From NCBI GenBank assembly GCA_963664585.2, contig CAXXEO010000015.1, positions 120,347 to 184,346 of the forward strand: DNA of 64,000 nt. Reading direction: 5' to 3'. The stretch is from G963664585 sp963664585 (GTDB taxonomy: Bacteria > Bacillota > Clostridia > Oscillospirales > Ruminococcaceae). This document shows positions 1 through 8,320 of this stretch, piece after piece; position 1 is the first letter of the stretch, and every line of letters begins with the position of its first letter. A program made the position numbers and the translations under genes. The notes beneath the pieces are model-generated. The model saw only the letters and a list, made by a program, of their open reading frames with translations. It was not told the DNA's origin and searched no databases.

Positions 1-146
1 GTAAAAAGGATTCGGTCAAGGATAATCAGGCCCGTCTCCTTATCTAGTTCGTATTTTTTTTTGCAGCCCTTGGGGATCTCAATCACCGCGATAAAATCCT
101 CGGGTGTGATTCGTTTTGGTTCAATATCGTGCCAGATGTTTTTCAT
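1..146 (-). CDS. ppa: Inorganic pyrophosphatase, N-terminal part (runs off the window)
   Basis: The first 48 residues are visible and begin MKNIWHDIEPKRITPEDFI, followed by a stretch containing VIEIPKG and KKKYELDKETG. This is the conserved N-terminus of soluble family I inorganic pyrophosphatase, which hydrolyses PPi to phosphate in the cytoplasm and pulls biosynthetic reactions forward. The catalytic Asp cluster lies beyond the window edge, so activity cannot be judged. The start is ATG at 144-146, with an AAAGGAG ribosome site 5 nt upstream (151-160). The next gene upstream on this strand ends at 282, leaving about 135 bases between them, so co-transcription is possible but not shown. Confidence 0.85.
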   Translation of the reverse strand, partial: MKNIWHDIEPKRITPEDFIAVIEIPKGCKKKYELDKETGLIILDRILF

Positions 147-281
147 GTGTTTGCTCCTTTGGCTCAAGTTTGGGCAGCACGGTTTTTTTTCTAAAGCAGA
201 TTGTAGGTTTTCCAATTATTATAGTACGGCTGTCCCTATATTGCAACCATTAATTTTTGATGACGACTGGGGGGCATCTTT

Positions 282-866
282 TTATATACCTTCTCCCATA
301 CGTACAACCTCGGCCCCCAGATACTGGGCTTCAATCGGGTCATGTGTGATAAATAGAATGCCACGATGCGCCGCATACCCGGCGACGATATCCATAACTT
401 GCAGCTTTCTCTCGTCATCCAAGCCCTTAAACGGCTCATCCATGACCATAAAATCTGAAGGATAAAGAAGCGCCCTTGCGATTGCCACACGGCGTCTCAT
501 TCCACCCGAAAGTTTAACCGCGGACTTTCGCATACTGTCGGAAAGCCCCAACCTGTCCAGCATATCGGATATCTCCGTCACCGAAACGGCTTTCTGTGTG
601 ACAAGCCGTATATTTTCTATTGCATCCAGCCAGTCCAGAAGACGGCTTTCCTGAAAGACAGCCGACAGGATGTGTCCATCCAAACCGGTAATCTCCCCAC
701 TGTCCGGCGGAACAATACCCAGCAGGATATGGGCAGCGGTGGTTTTTCCGCAGCCGGACGGGCCCATCAGACAAGTAATTCCCCTGTCCTTGAGAATGAG
801 GTTGAAGTCGGTCAGCACAGGTTTTCCATCATATGTTTTATTAAGATGCAGAAGGCTGATCGGCAT
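282..866 (-). CDS. NitT/TauT-type ABC transporter ATP-binding protein
   Basis: ABC ATPase of 194 aa. The domains in order are Walker A GPSGCGKTT (about residues 35-43), Q-loop FQESRL (about 71-76), signature LSGGMRRRVAIARAL (about 119-133), Walker B FMVMDEPF (about 140-147) and H-loop THD (about 174). It is at the short end for the SsuB/TauB group. It energises import by the adjacent permease and binding protein. I chose ATG 866 because GGGAGGTG sits 6 nt upstream; a GTG at 875 is also in frame. The start overlaps the end of the permease gene by 26 bases, which implies translational coupling. The substrate is unknown: this family carries sulfonates, nitrate, bicarbonate or pyrimidine precursors. 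Confidence 0.85.
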   Translation of the reverse strand: MPISLLHLNKTYDGKPVLTDFNLILKDRGITCLMGPSGCGKTTAAHILLGIVPPDSGEITGLDGHILSAVFQESRLLDWLDAIENIRLVTQKAVSVTEISDMLDRLGLSDSMRKSAVKLSGGMRRRVAIARALLYPSDFMVMDEPFKGLDDERKLQVMDIVAGYAAHRGILFITHDPIEAQYLGAEVVRMGEGI

Positions 867-1644
867 CAGTGCCACCTCCCCCCAGCCGCTGATTCATAAA
901 CCGGATCAGAAACATAAATATCCACTCGAAAAGGACGCTGATCAGAATGACAACCACCGTCCAGGCAAGCAGGTCGGGTGTTTCTAGAAATATTTTGGCC
1001 TGATAGAGACTAGCGCCAATACTCCCCTTGGGAAGACCGATCACCTCGGCCGCGATACCCGATTTCCAACAGAATCCAAGTCCCACAGAACATCCTGCTA
1101 CAAAGTGTGGCAAAAGAAGGGGGATGTAAATTTTCAATACCCTTTGATGAAGGGGAATTTTGTATACCCTCGCCATTTCCACCAATTTTTGATCCATGGA
1201 AAGGATACCCTGATACAGATTGGCATAGATAACCGGCACCACCATCAAAAAAGAGATAAAGGTGGAAAGCCAGCCCGTTTTGACCCAAATCAGGGCTAGG
1301 ATGATAAAGGACGCAACCGGCGTCACTTTGACCACTGTGATAAGGGGAGCAAGAAGGCGCCTCAGCAAGAGACTCTTAGCACACGAGACAGCCAAAAGGC
1401 TTCCCACAGCAATGCCCAGAAGGAAACCCATGACAATTCTTGAAAAGGAGAAAAAAACGGCACTCCAGAACTTCGGCTGAAACACAAGGGTCCAAAGACG
1501 TGAAAATACAAGAATGGGAGATACCAAAAGTATCTCCTGCCCTATCAGTACAGCGATGAAATGCCACGCCAAAAGCCAGAGCCCCGCCACAGCCAGGCCC
1601 GTTCCGAAACTTGTCCCTTTACTTTTTGTAGTAGAAGGCGTCAT
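841..1644 (-). CDS. NitT/TauT-type ABC transporter permease
   Basis: Integral membrane protein of 267 aa with about six hydrophobic segments (about residues 15-35, 65-90, 100-125, 125-145, 185-205 and 230-252). It belongs to the BPD_transp_1 fold. The EAA-like cytoplasmic loop lies near residues 153-180 (VEMARVYKIPLHQRVLKIY). It forms the channel of the importer together with the ATPase at 282-866 and the lipoprotein at 1619-2641. It overlaps the lipoprotein gene by 26 bases and the ATPase gene by 26 bases, so the three genes form a tight operon transcribed on the minus strand. The ATG at 1644 is preceded by AGGAGG about 10 nt upstream. Confidence 0.85.
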   Translation of the reverse strand: MTPSTTKSKGTSFGTGLAVAGLWLLAWHFIAVLIGQEILLVSPILVFSRLWTLVFQPKFWSAVFFSFSRIVMGFLLGIAVGSLLAVSCAKSLLLRRLLAPLITVVKVTPVASFIILALIWVKTGWLSTFISFLMVVPVIYANLYQGILSMDQKLVEMARVYKIPLHQRVLKIYIPLLLPHFVAGCSVGLGFCWKSGIAAEVIGLPKGSIGASLYQAKIFLETPDLLAWTVVVILISVLFEWIFMFLIRFMNQRLGGGGTDADQPSAS

Positions 1645-2641
1645 CAGGCAGTTTTCCTCCTACGGATGCCGGGTTCTGCGAGAACAGAACTTTCAGATAT
1701 CCGCTCACCTTATTTTTCATCTCTTCCCCCTGAATAAAGACAATATTGCATAGGGGAAGCGCAATTTTCGCTACAGCAGCGGGAGCGATATCATATTTTT
1801 CCACAAGAGCGGCAGCCGCTTCGGTATTTGCATTCACATAATCCACTGAGGTTTTGCACTCGGACAAAAAGGCTTCAACAGCCGCTTTGTTCTCCGTAAG
1901 AACTTTGTTTCGAACAATCACCACGCCGGTGACCACGCTGGAGGTTTTGTCGACGGCATTCCATTCCTTAGAGATGTCGAGGGCAATACGAAGCTTGCTG
2001 TTTTTCATCATGACTGTGGCCACATAGGGCTGGGGAAGGACCGCAATGGTTGCTTGTCCCTGATTCAGAAGAGCCGCAACCTCAGTGGATTCTGATTTAT
2101 ATTGTATATCCACATCCTTTTCGGGGTCAAGACCACTTTGTTTCAGCAAATAATTTAAAGTGTATTCGGGGGTGGCTCCCTTACCGGTGGAATAGATGGT
2201 CTTTCCCTTCAGATCCGCCACTGTTTTGATGGTATCACCGGACTCAATGACATACAGGACGCCAAGGGCGTCGATGGCTGCCAGAGAAACTGCGCCTTCT
2301 GTTTTGGCGTAAAGCACCGAGGCAAGGTTGCAGGGGACCGCAGCAATATCGACCTCGCCCTTCACTACCTTGGCAACGATTTCGTCCGGTGTTCCCAGAA
2401 TGGAAAAGTTATAGTCATTGATCGCTTTTCCTGCCGCCGCATTTTCCATCAGACTTACCATGCCCATAGCGGTGGCGCCCTTCAATGCCGCTATCTTAAG
2501 CGAAACCTTCGTGACGGGCGCAGGTTTGGAGGAAGATGACTGTGCCGAGGAGGATGAACTGCTTGTGGTGCTGGTACATCCCGCCAGCAATAGTAGCGCC
2601 AAGGTAAGGGCTGCGATAGATTTGGTTAATCTTATATTCAT
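1619..2641 (-). CDS. ABC transporter substrate-binding lipoprotein (NMT1/THI5-like)
   Basis: Protein of 340 aa with a lipoprotein signal peptide: a hydrophobic core at residues 10-20 and the lipobox LLAGC with Cys22, followed by a Ser-rich linker (TSSSSSSAQSSSS). The mature part has a periplasmic-binding-protein type 2 fold of the NMT1/SsuA kind, with a GEVDIAAVP loop near residue 95 and STGKGATPEYTLNYLL near 151-166. It captures the substrate outside the membrane for the adjacent permease. It is first in the operon; an AAAGGATAT site precedes the ATG. I looked for a TPP or other riboswitch in the 210-base leader and recognised none, so the ligand is unassigned. Confidence 0.85.
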   Translation of the reverse strand: MNIRLTKSIAALTLALLLLAGCTSTTSSSSSSAQSSSSKPAPVTKVSLKIAALKGATAMGMVSLMENAAAGKAINDYNFSILGTPDEIVAKVVKGEVDIAAVPCNLASVLYAKTEGAVSLAAIDALGVLYVIESGDTIKTVADLKGKTIYSTGKGATPEYTLNYLLKQSGLDPEKDVDIQYKSESTEVAALLNQGQATIAVLPQPYVATVMMKNSKLRIALDISKEWNAVDKTSSVVTGVVIVRNKVLTENKAAVEAFLSECKTSVDYVNANTEAAAALVEKYDIAPAAVAKIALPLCNIVFIQGEEMKNKVSGYLKVLFSQNPASVGGKLPDDAFYYKK

Positions 2642-2851
2642 TGTAACAATATCCTTTCAAGACACACTTTTTCATTGTCACTCACGGTGAAATGTCACCA
2701 TCGGCAGACGAAACGGAATTGCTCTGAAATCCGCATTACCCATAAAGGGGCTGTGTCTGCCATTCATTTGATGTAAATGATTCCCTTCTTTCCCCTTTTC
2801 ATACCGCCATCGGGCGGATCATCCCGCCTGTTTTCTCTTTCATACGGGATT

Positions 2852-3595
2852 TTATCTAAAAGCATCCCCCCGGCCACTCGGGCTGTAATCTAACAGTGCT
2901 TTAGCGGCTTGTGAATGCTGAACCTGTCTTTCGATATGGTAGGTGCGTCCTCCCTTTTCAAAATGCGCGCCCGTTTGTTTAAAATGAAAGGGCACATTGT
3001 TTTCCACACATTGGTCACGGATCGAAACGATCCAGTCATAACGGCAGGTTCTGGCTTCGGCGCCCGATTCTCCACCTGCGACAACCAGTTCTATTTTCCC
3101 TGAGGAGAGATAGCTGTTTAGGTTAACGCCCTCCAGTAGGGGCTCGCAGATTAGAAAACGGTGTTTGATCGGCGCCTCCAGAAAAATCGGCAGACGGTAA
3201 TCTGCGCGGTTCTGATTCTCTGACGTACAGCCGATCGCTACATTTTCATAGCCTTCGCCCCAATCATCTGGAAGCTTTTCGTAAAAGCGGTGAATCCGCT
3301 TGGTGATGATCAGAAAGCGCAAATCCCGCCTCGCCCTGATAAAGCTCCACGCCTCTGGCCGCCATTCATCCGCATCCTCCAGAAAAAAATCGGAGGTTCC
3401 ACAGGTGAAGATGGACTCGTCCGCGCGAAGCTTGTACTGTCCATCCCGGCCACGTCTGACGGGCAGGTCAAAATCTGCGGTTTTGGCGACAATTGAGCTA
3501 TCCCGATCATACCTTAAATCGCTGCGGTAGACATAACAGTTTAGACATCCCGGGCTGATCTTATGACATCCGTGCCATGGGCTCCATCTTGGCAT
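2852..3595 (-). CDS. DUF5131 / phage Gp37-Gp68-like protein
   Basis: Protein of 247 aa with the family's N-terminal motif WSPWHGCHKISPGCLNCY (residues 4-21), a Cys-rich motif reminiscent of, but not identical to, a radical-SAM cluster site. It also has FTCGTSDFF near residue 63 and a central VVAGGESG motif near 170. This matches the COG4422/DUF5131 family first named from phage proteins. The biochemical activity is not established to my knowledge. It stands alone: 210 bases separate it from the ABC operon downstream, and a long non-coding stretch lies upstream. The ATG at 3595 has TAAGGGGG about 7 nt upstream. It could be a mobile-element passenger gene, but no phage genes surround it. Confidence 0.7.
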   Translation of the reverse strand: MPRWSPWHGCHKISPGCLNCYVYRSDLRYDRDSSIVAKTADFDLPVRRGRDGQYKLRADESIFTCGTSDFFLEDADEWRPEAWSFIRARRDLRFLIITKRIHRFYEKLPDDWGEGYENVAIGCTSENQNRADYRLPIFLEAPIKHRFLICEPLLEGVNLNSYLSSGKIELVVAGGESGAEARTCRYDWIVSIRDQCVENNVPFHFKQTGAHFEKGGRTYHIERQVQHSQAAKALLDYSPSGRGDAFR

Positions 3596-3666
3596 GGCTG
3601 TGCCCCCTTATCCCTTTGCTTACGCTGTCCTTATACTCAATCCAATATAAATTTCATTTCTTTACA

Positions 3667-3703
3667 CCTCTGTTTTTCCCGCCGAAGGCGGGGATAACAG
3701 AGG
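3667..3703. repeat. Short CTCTGTTTCCC-class hairpin
   Basis: Inverted repeat CCTCTGTTTTTCCCGCC / GGCGGGGATAACAGAGG around the loop GAA. It shares its tip with the 106-bp repeat but has different arms. It is not followed by a T-run on either strand, so I do not call it a terminator. Confidence 0.65.
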
Positions 3704-3890
3704 TAGGATGATTGTCATTTGTATTTTTGCCCAGAAAGCTTGCCTTTGTTTGTTAATTATAACTTATTGTTATTAAAATATCAAGAAAATCAGATCCATC
3801 GATTTGCCAAAAATACAGACCTTTGCGATACGATTATTGTCATAATAGGATGATTACAAATACTGCAACATGTTAAGATTTACTTCGCGA

Positions 3891-3998
3891 TATGGCCAAT
3901 TAACTTAAAAACTAGCTACATATAAAACGTCATTTTCTTCCCCCCGCCTTCGGCGGGGGGAAGAAATCACAAGCTTGTTTTCAAGTTAATCAACTATA
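3891..3998 (+). repeat. 106-bp MITE-like repeat, copy 1
   Basis: Full copy in the plus orientation, with diverged left arm (TATGGCC..., ACTAGCTACATATA). The central hairpin loop reads TTC on the element strand. The right arm AAGCTTGTTTTCAAGTTAAT ends in CAACTATA. Confidence 0.92.
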
Positions 3999-4189
3999 TG
4001 GGCTGTGTTAAGAAAAAATAGATCATATATTTAGAAAAATGTCTTTCTTGAAGGAGGAAATATGATACAGCGGATCTGGAAATATCGCGGTTTCATCACA
4101 GCTTATGATCACTTCAGTCTTTAAAATCAATGGATAAACGTTTACTGTGAACACTATTTTTCTTGACTCAAATATCATCCATAAATGCT

Positions 4190-4226
4190 CAAAAGAGCCT
4201 GGCGATTTTGTCGCCAGACTCTTTTG
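4190..4226. terminator. Bidirectional terminator-like hairpin
   Basis: A 16-bp stem (CAAAAGAGCCTGGCGA paired with TCGCCAGACTCTTTTG, one G-U) with the loop TTTTG. The stem base is A/T-rich but there is no long T-run after it. It lies between the flavodoxin gene end (4349, minus) and the empty stretch, so it may end minus-strand transcripts. Confidence 0.5.
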
Positions 4227-4274
4227 CACGATTTAGTACTTGTACTATTTTCTTTTAAAAATCAATTAATCTTT

Positions 4275-4309
4275 ATCTGTTTTCTCCGCCTTCGGCGGGG
4301 GAAATAGAT
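4275..4309. repeat. Short hairpin with TTC loop, downstream of flavodoxin
   Basis: Inverted repeat ATCTGTTTTCTCCGCC / GGCGGGGGAAATAGAT around the loop TTC. It belongs to the loose class of short GC-tipped hairpins seen in many intergenic gaps of this window. Confidence 0.6.
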
Positions 4310-4348
4310 TTAAAATATTGCCGTTTAATATAGAATTAGTATTAACTG

Positions 4349-4771
4349 CTAAACACCATAACGTGAAATGATTTCTTTTGCGAACTTTTTAGCCGCCTGC
4401 AAGTCTTCCCTATCCGGGTGTTTTCTGACGAAAACAAAAAATTTCCCTTTGCAAAGAAATGTTTGCTCTGAAACGACAATTCCCTTTGGCTCCAATATTT
4501 TTTTGACTTCGGGATATGCAGACTGCCCTCTGAATGAGGTGCTGAATACCGCCACTCTTTTCACATGGCTATCCAGGCCTTCGACAAATATTTTTAATGC
4601 ATCGTCGATTTTTCCCGCATAGACTGCCCCGCCCAGAAACAGGATGTCCGTATCCTCGGTAATCCGATCACTTGAGACGGCACATGCGGTCACGTCCACT
4701 TCTTGCGCAATAGCTTCTGCAACTTTTTTCGTATTGCCGGAACGGGATTGGTATCGCACCTTGATGTTCAT
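4349..4771 (-). CDS. Flavodoxin family protein
   Basis: Flavodoxin-like protein of 140 aa. The N-terminal phosphate-binding loop is SRSGNTKKVAEAI (residues 7-19), after the first strand MNIKVRYQ. A second FMN-contact region lies at LFLGGAVYAG (about 45-54), and VFSTSFRGQSAYPEV (about 74-88) fits the third loop. It is likely a cytoplasmic FMN-dependent electron carrier or quinone-type reductase. The start ATG 4771 is chosen because AAAAGAGG lies 6 nt upstream; the open frame extends to 4945 but that extension has no family similarity and overlaps the neighbouring gene. It is 130 bases downstream of the DUF1653 gene and may be co-transcribed with it. Confidence 0.8.
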   Translation of the reverse strand: MNIKVRYQSRSGNTKKVAEAIAQEVDVTACAVSSDRITEDTDILFLGGAVYAGKIDDALKIFVEGLDSHVKRVAVFSTSFRGQSAYPEVKKILEPKGIVVSEQTFLCKGKFFVFVRKHPDREDLQAAKKFAKEIISRYGV

Positions 4772-4901
4772 AAATAGCCTCTTTTCTATCATCGGTTTAT
4801 GTTCTTTTCTGTTCAAGGACGCAGGATGTCGGATGGACAGTCTGCGTGTTATCGCGCCGATAGAATTTTCAAGAATGAATAACAGCACTTTCCGCTTGAT
4901 T

Positions 4902-5117
4902 TTATTCCCCGATATAAGTGAATCTAGGGCAGCTTTTTCCGTCACGCTCCACTATCTCATCCCACATAGACACAGGGCGTACCCATATTCCCTGATCGCC
5001 ATAAAGTGCTTGGTACACCACCATCGGCTCCAGACTTTCCGAATGTCTGGCAGTATACAGTACCCTGTATACATTTCCCTTAAAATGACGGTAACGGCCA
5101 GCCTTAATTTCATCCAT
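4902..5117 (-). CDS. DUF1653 domain protein
   Basis: Protein of 71 aa that is essentially one DUF1653 domain. It has GRYRHFKGNVYRVL (about residues 6-19), ARHSESLEPMVVYQALYG (about 22-39) and IWVRPVSMWDEIVERDGK (about 42-59). The family is small, soluble and widespread in Firmicutes, with no established function known to me. ATG 5117 overlaps the last codons of the upstream thpR gene by 8 bases (AATGGATGA), with GGGGGACT as ribosome site, indicating translational coupling. A longer frame to 5174 lies wholly within thpR and is not used. Confidence 0.85.
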   Translation of the reverse strand: MDEIKAGRYRHFKGNVYRVLYTARHSESLEPMVVYQALYGDQGIWVRPVSMWDEIVERDGKSCPRFTYIGE

Positions 5118-5655
5118 TACAGTCCCCCCAGTCCTTTTTATATACTTGAATATAAAGGGGTTTGCCTTGTACATTTTCCGACTTCATCAGGCTTATTCCA
5201 TTCACCCTTGTTTTAACAGTTCCAAAACCGTCGGAGAGTCCTGCCTTCTCAGCGTCATCGATAACCACCCTTCTGCCCAGCGTCAGATGGGGTTTAAGCT
5301 CGCGCTTTTCAGTAGCAAATCCCGCTTGTGCCAGCCCTTCACACAGTCCTCTATAAAGGGAAGATAGAGCGGGACAATGTTCCACGCCCAGCCAGTATAG
5401 GTCTCCATCATCCCGTTTAAAGCTGCCAATCGGACCGGTCTCAAGTGTAAAAGGCTCGGCCTCTACCGTGTCCATAATGGCTTTGATCCTATCTATGTGA
5501 GTCGGTGCAGTCTCGCCAAGGAAAACCACTGTCAAATGTAGATTTTCAAGCGGGGTAAAGGTACCCTTGCGGGCTGCTTTTTTCACCCTGTTCACAGCAT
5601 TCATTAGGTGATTCCTGGTTTCTTCTTCAAAATGAATGGCAATAAATAAACGCAT
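5110..5655 (-). CDS. thpR: RNA 2',3'-cyclic phosphodiesterase (2H family)
   Basis: Protein of 181 aa of the 2H phosphoesterase/LigT family. The two catalytic His-x-Thr-x motifs are HLTV (about residues 40-43) and HLTL (about 123-126), spaced as expected. The N-terminus MRLFIAIHFEEETRNHL is typical. It hydrolyses 2',3'-cyclic phosphodiester ends of RNA to 2'-phosphates in the cytoplasm. It is the first gene of a minus-strand run with the DUF1653 gene and possibly the flavodoxin gene. The start ATG is preceded by AAAGAGGGTT. Family membership is firm; the in vivo substrate is not shown. Confidence 0.9.
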   Translation of the reverse strand: MRLFIAIHFEEETRNHLMNAVNRVKKAARKGTFTPLENLHLTVVFLGETAPTHIDRIKAIMDTVEAEPFTLETGPIGSFKRDDGDLYWLGVEHCPALSSLYRGLCEGLAQAGFATEKRELKPHLTLGRRVVIDDAEKAGLSDGFGTVKTRVNGISLMKSENVQGKPLYIQVYKKDWGDCNG

Positions 5656-6011
5656 ATAATTTAACCCTCTTTGGCATATTCATCCGGTTGTTCTGTAGGG
5701 TAATTTTTCGCCTTTGAAATTTGTTTTATGGAACTAAAACTCTATTGCCTTTACTGATAGGCACAAAAACAACAATAAATCTGAGCTCGCTGCTTGCTAT
5801 CATTATACCAGTCATTTATATTTCTTAAAACACTTACTTCATAAAATATCAACGGATCTCTAGAAGGCGCATGTTAATCTATAATAATTTTCTCAATAAA
5901 TGAGATTTCTTTGGATCTATCTGCCCATCTGCTCTCGAATTAAAGAGCTAAAAGACAAATCCCCTTGCTTCTTCCAGAATGTTATGCTATTCTTTGTATG
6001 GAAAATCGAAT

Positions 6012-6168
6012 AGCGTTTAGTGACAAAAGATAAATGGGAAGTTGGGTGAAATGCCCACACAGTCGCCGCTGCTGTAAAGGTGCGTTATGAATCCTGTAAA
6101 AGCCACTGAGGAGAATCCTTGGGAAGGTTACAGGGTAAGCATCTAAGTCAGAAGACCGGCTTTTGTCA
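6012..6168 (+). promoter_or_regulatory. Cobalamin riboswitch
   Basis: The conserved cobalamin aptamer blocks appear in order: GGGAAGTTGGGTGAAATGCC (6037-6056), ACAGTCGCCGCTGCTGTAA (6059-6077), the B12-box region GCCACTGAGGAGAATCCTTG (6102-6121) and GGGAAGG...AAGTCAGAAGACC (6121-6157). It lies 220 bases upstream of a FecCD-type importer. A strong intrinsic terminator follows at 6257, so control by premature termination when cobalamin binds is likely. Confidence 0.93.
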
Positions 6169-6256
6169 CAGGAAAAGATTCTTTCGGGCCGAAAAGGAGC
6201 TTGCCATTCTGTGTCATTTACCAATTATGCCCTATGATAATTGGATCTCGTCAGTA

Positions 6257-6288
6257 TGTCTTGCTTTTATAAGCAGGACATTTTTTAT
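6257..6288 (+). terminator. Riboswitch expression-platform terminator
   Basis: Stem TGTCTTGCTT / AAGCAGGACA (one G-U) with loop TTAT, followed directly by TTTTTTATTTTT. It sits between the cobalamin aptamer and the permease gene, as expected for the off state. Confidence 0.88.
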
Positions 6289-6391
6289 TTTTATTTAAAA
6301 TTTGCTTTCGTTACCTATTTCTCTTTGCCGGGGGAGAGAAATACATAACTGCTTCTTCTAACGCAAAATGATATAAAACAAGGGGACTACC

Positions 6392-7444
6392 ATGAATAAC
6401 AGTATCCAAAATCTTAAAAACAAGCGCCGGACTACGATCTTCTTTGGAGCCATCCTTATCATCGTGCTCATTCTGCTGTTGGTGTTCATGGTCAGTATGG
6501 GCGCGATGAATATCAGCGTCGGAACGACAAAAACGATTTTGATCGCCGGACTTACCGGTAATAAACAGCTTTTAGAGGACATCGCGCCCAATATGGTTTC
6601 AGTCGTATGGGATATTCGCCTTCCCCGTATCATTTGCGGCATTTTTGTAGGAATGGGCCTGGCAGTGGCCGGGACAATTTTTCAGTCTCTTTTACAAAAC
6701 CCATTGGCTGACCCCTACACCCTTGGGGTTTCCACAGGGGCCGCCTTTGGCGCAAGCCTGGCGATCATGGCCAACATTACCTATGGACTTCTGATTCCCG
6801 TGCCGCTGGCCGCCTTCGCTGCCGCCTTCTGTACGCTGTTGCTGGTGGTTTTTATTGCTCATCGGGGGGGCGGCATGCTTTCCGCTAACCTGATCATCGC
6901 CGGCATTATCGTCAGCGCATTTCTTTCCTCAGGCATCAGCTTTATCAAGATGCTGGCCGGTGAACATGTAAGTGCCATTGTGTTCTGGCTGATGGGAAGC
7001 CTCGCCTCCAGAAGCTGGAGCGACGTATGGGTTGTTGTCCCCGTAGTCAGTTGTGCAAGTTTAGCCGCTTTTATCTTCGCCGACGACTTGAATATCATGA
7101 CCCTGGGTGATAGAAGTGCGTCCACGCTCGGCATCAATACCAAGAGAACGCGGCTGCTCTATCTGATTCTGGGTTCGGCAATTACGGCGGCCTGTGTCTC
7201 TGTTTGTGGGGTCATCGGGTTTGTCGGGCTAATCGTCCCCCATATGCTCCGCTTCCAGTTCAGCTCAAACAACCGCATTTTAATCCCTATGGCGGCTCTG
7301 ACCGGAGGAATTCTTCTCAGCGCAGCCGACAATATAACTCGTCTTCTCTTTACAAGCGAAATCCCAGTCGGAGTGCTGACCACCCTAATTGGAGGACCGT
7401 TCTTTATCTACATATTCATTAAAAGGCAGAGGATTGGTAAATAA
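6392..7444 (+). CDS. btuC: FecCD-family ABC permease, probably for corrinoids
   Basis: Protein of 350 aa with about ten hydrophobic segments, starting at about residue 15 (TIFFGAILIIVLILLLVFMV). It has the family sequence RLPRIICGIFVGMGLAVAG near residues 75-93, then FQSLLQNPLADPYTLG (about 96-111) and GFVGLIVPHMLR near 275. These are hallmarks of BtuC/FhuB/FepD permeases. The cobalamin riboswitch upstream indicates vitamin B12 or another corrinoid as the likely substrate. The ATG has AAGGGGA 6 nt upstream. The stop directly abuts the start of the ATPase gene, so the three genes form one transcript. Confidence 0.88.
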   Translation: MNNSIQNLKNKRRTTIFFGAILIIVLILLLVFMVSMGAMNISVGTTKTILIAGLTGNKQLLEDIAPNMVSVVWDIRLPRIICGIFVGMGLAVAGTIFQSLLQNPLADPYTLGVSTGAAFGASLAIMANITYGLLIPVPLAAFAAAFCTLLLVVFIAHRGGGMLSANLIIAGIIVSAFLSSGISFIKMLAGEHVSAIVFWLMGSLASRSWSDVWVVVPVVSCASLAAFIFADDLNIMTLGDRSASTLGINTKRTRLLYLILGSAITAACVSVCGVIGFVGLIVPHMLRFQFSSNNRILIPMAALTGGILLSAADNITRLLFTSEIPVGVLTTLIGGPFFIYIFIKRQRIGK

Positions 7445-8245
7445 ATGGAAAACATGCGAAATAAGCCCCTGCTGGAGCTTGAGGATATCTGCTTTGCCTA
7501 TGGTGGGCAACAGGTACTAAATGACATCAGCTTTACCGTCAATCAAGGTGAGTATCTGTCGCTGATCGGCCCTAACGGAAGCGGCAAAAGCACCCTTATG
7601 CAAATTATGAGCGGCTGCCTTACGCCCCTGTCCGGCGGTGCAACCTACTGCGGCAAGGACATTCACAGGATGGAGATTCGCACCCGGGCAAAGGAGTTCG
7701 CTGTTATCCATCAAAATGAAGACAACAGCTTTCCCTTTACCTGTCTTGAGACAGTGATTATGGGGCTTCATCCACACCGCGCCCGCTTCGACTCGCTTAG
7801 CGATGAGTCGTTCTCAATGGTGGAAGCCACGATGCGCCTTACCGACACCTGGCAGTTTGCCGATAAGCTGATTACACAGATCAGCGGAGGTGAACTGCAA
7901 CGGGTGATGCTGGCAAAGGCCCTGATGCAGCGTCCAAAAGTACTGTTTTTGGATGAGGCGATGTCGGGGCTTGATATTGCGGCAAGAATTATGATGACAA
8001 AGGTTTTTAAAGACTTAATCGCCGTCCAGGGCATCACAGTGGTTGCCATCAATCACGACCTTGCCACTGCATATCAGTTTAGCGACCGGATAGTGGCACT
8101 GTGCAAAGGTGGCGTATCGGCGCTTGGAAAGCCCAAAGAAGTGATGACCGAAGAATTTTTTAGTTCAGTCTTTGGCGTGAAGGCAGAAATCCTTGATGAC
8201 AGAGGGATTTTGATTCACGATAATATAAGTAAAGAAGAGCTTTAA
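7445..8245 (+). CDS. btuD: ABC transporter ATP-binding protein (BtuD-like)
   Basis: ATPase of 266 aa. Walker A is GPNGSGKST (about residues 40-48), the Q-loop region is IHQNEDNSFPF (about 84-94), the signature is ISGGELQRVMLAKAL (about 145-159), Walker B is VLFLDEAMSGLD (about 165-176) and the H-loop is NHD (about 198-200). The pattern fits the FecE/BtuD group that powers siderophore and cobalamin importers. It begins immediately after the permease stop codon (TAA ATG). It would work with the permease at 6392 and the binding lipoprotein at 8321, and share their riboswitch control. Confidence 0.88.
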   Translation: MENMRNKPLLELEDICFAYGGQQVLNDISFTVNQGEYLSLIGPNGSGKSTLMQIMSGCLTPLSGGATYCGKDIHRMEIRTRAKEFAVIHQNEDNSFPFTCLETVIMGLHPHRARFDSLSDESFSMVEATMRLTDTWQFADKLITQISGGELQRVMLAKALMQRPKVLFLDEAMSGLDIAARIMMTKVFKDLIAVQGITVVAINHDLATAYQFSDRIVALCKGGVSALGKPKEVMTEEFFSSVFGVKAEILDDRGILIHDNISKEEL

Positions 8246-8320
8246 GGAGGGAAGGCATTGTCAGGCATGTCGGCCAGGCCACCAAGGTTTAGCCGAGAAA
8301 GATTGGAGGATATTTTAAAA

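Larger units (their letters stand above)
3596..4348. other. Gene-poor stretch with four hairpin structures
   Basis: About 750 bases without a credible gene. It contains a CTCTGTTTTTCCC-type hairpin (3667-3703), one full copy of the 106-bp repeat (3891-3998), a long A/T-flanked hairpin (4190-4226) and a second short hairpin (4275-4309). A 68-codon frame at 4023-4229 (-) runs straight through the 4190-4226 hairpin and has no ribosome site, so I do not call it a gene. Confidence 0.7.

Noticed and set aside
2642..2851. Possible TPP or other riboswitch before the NMT1-like ABC operon
   Set aside because: I checked the leader for the TPP core (CTGAGA, ACCTGATC...) and other common motifs; none is present. 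Only small hairpins are seen.
4023..4229. 68-codon minus-strand frame
   Set aside because: It runs through a strong inverted repeat (4190-4226), has no ribosome site and no recognisable sequence.
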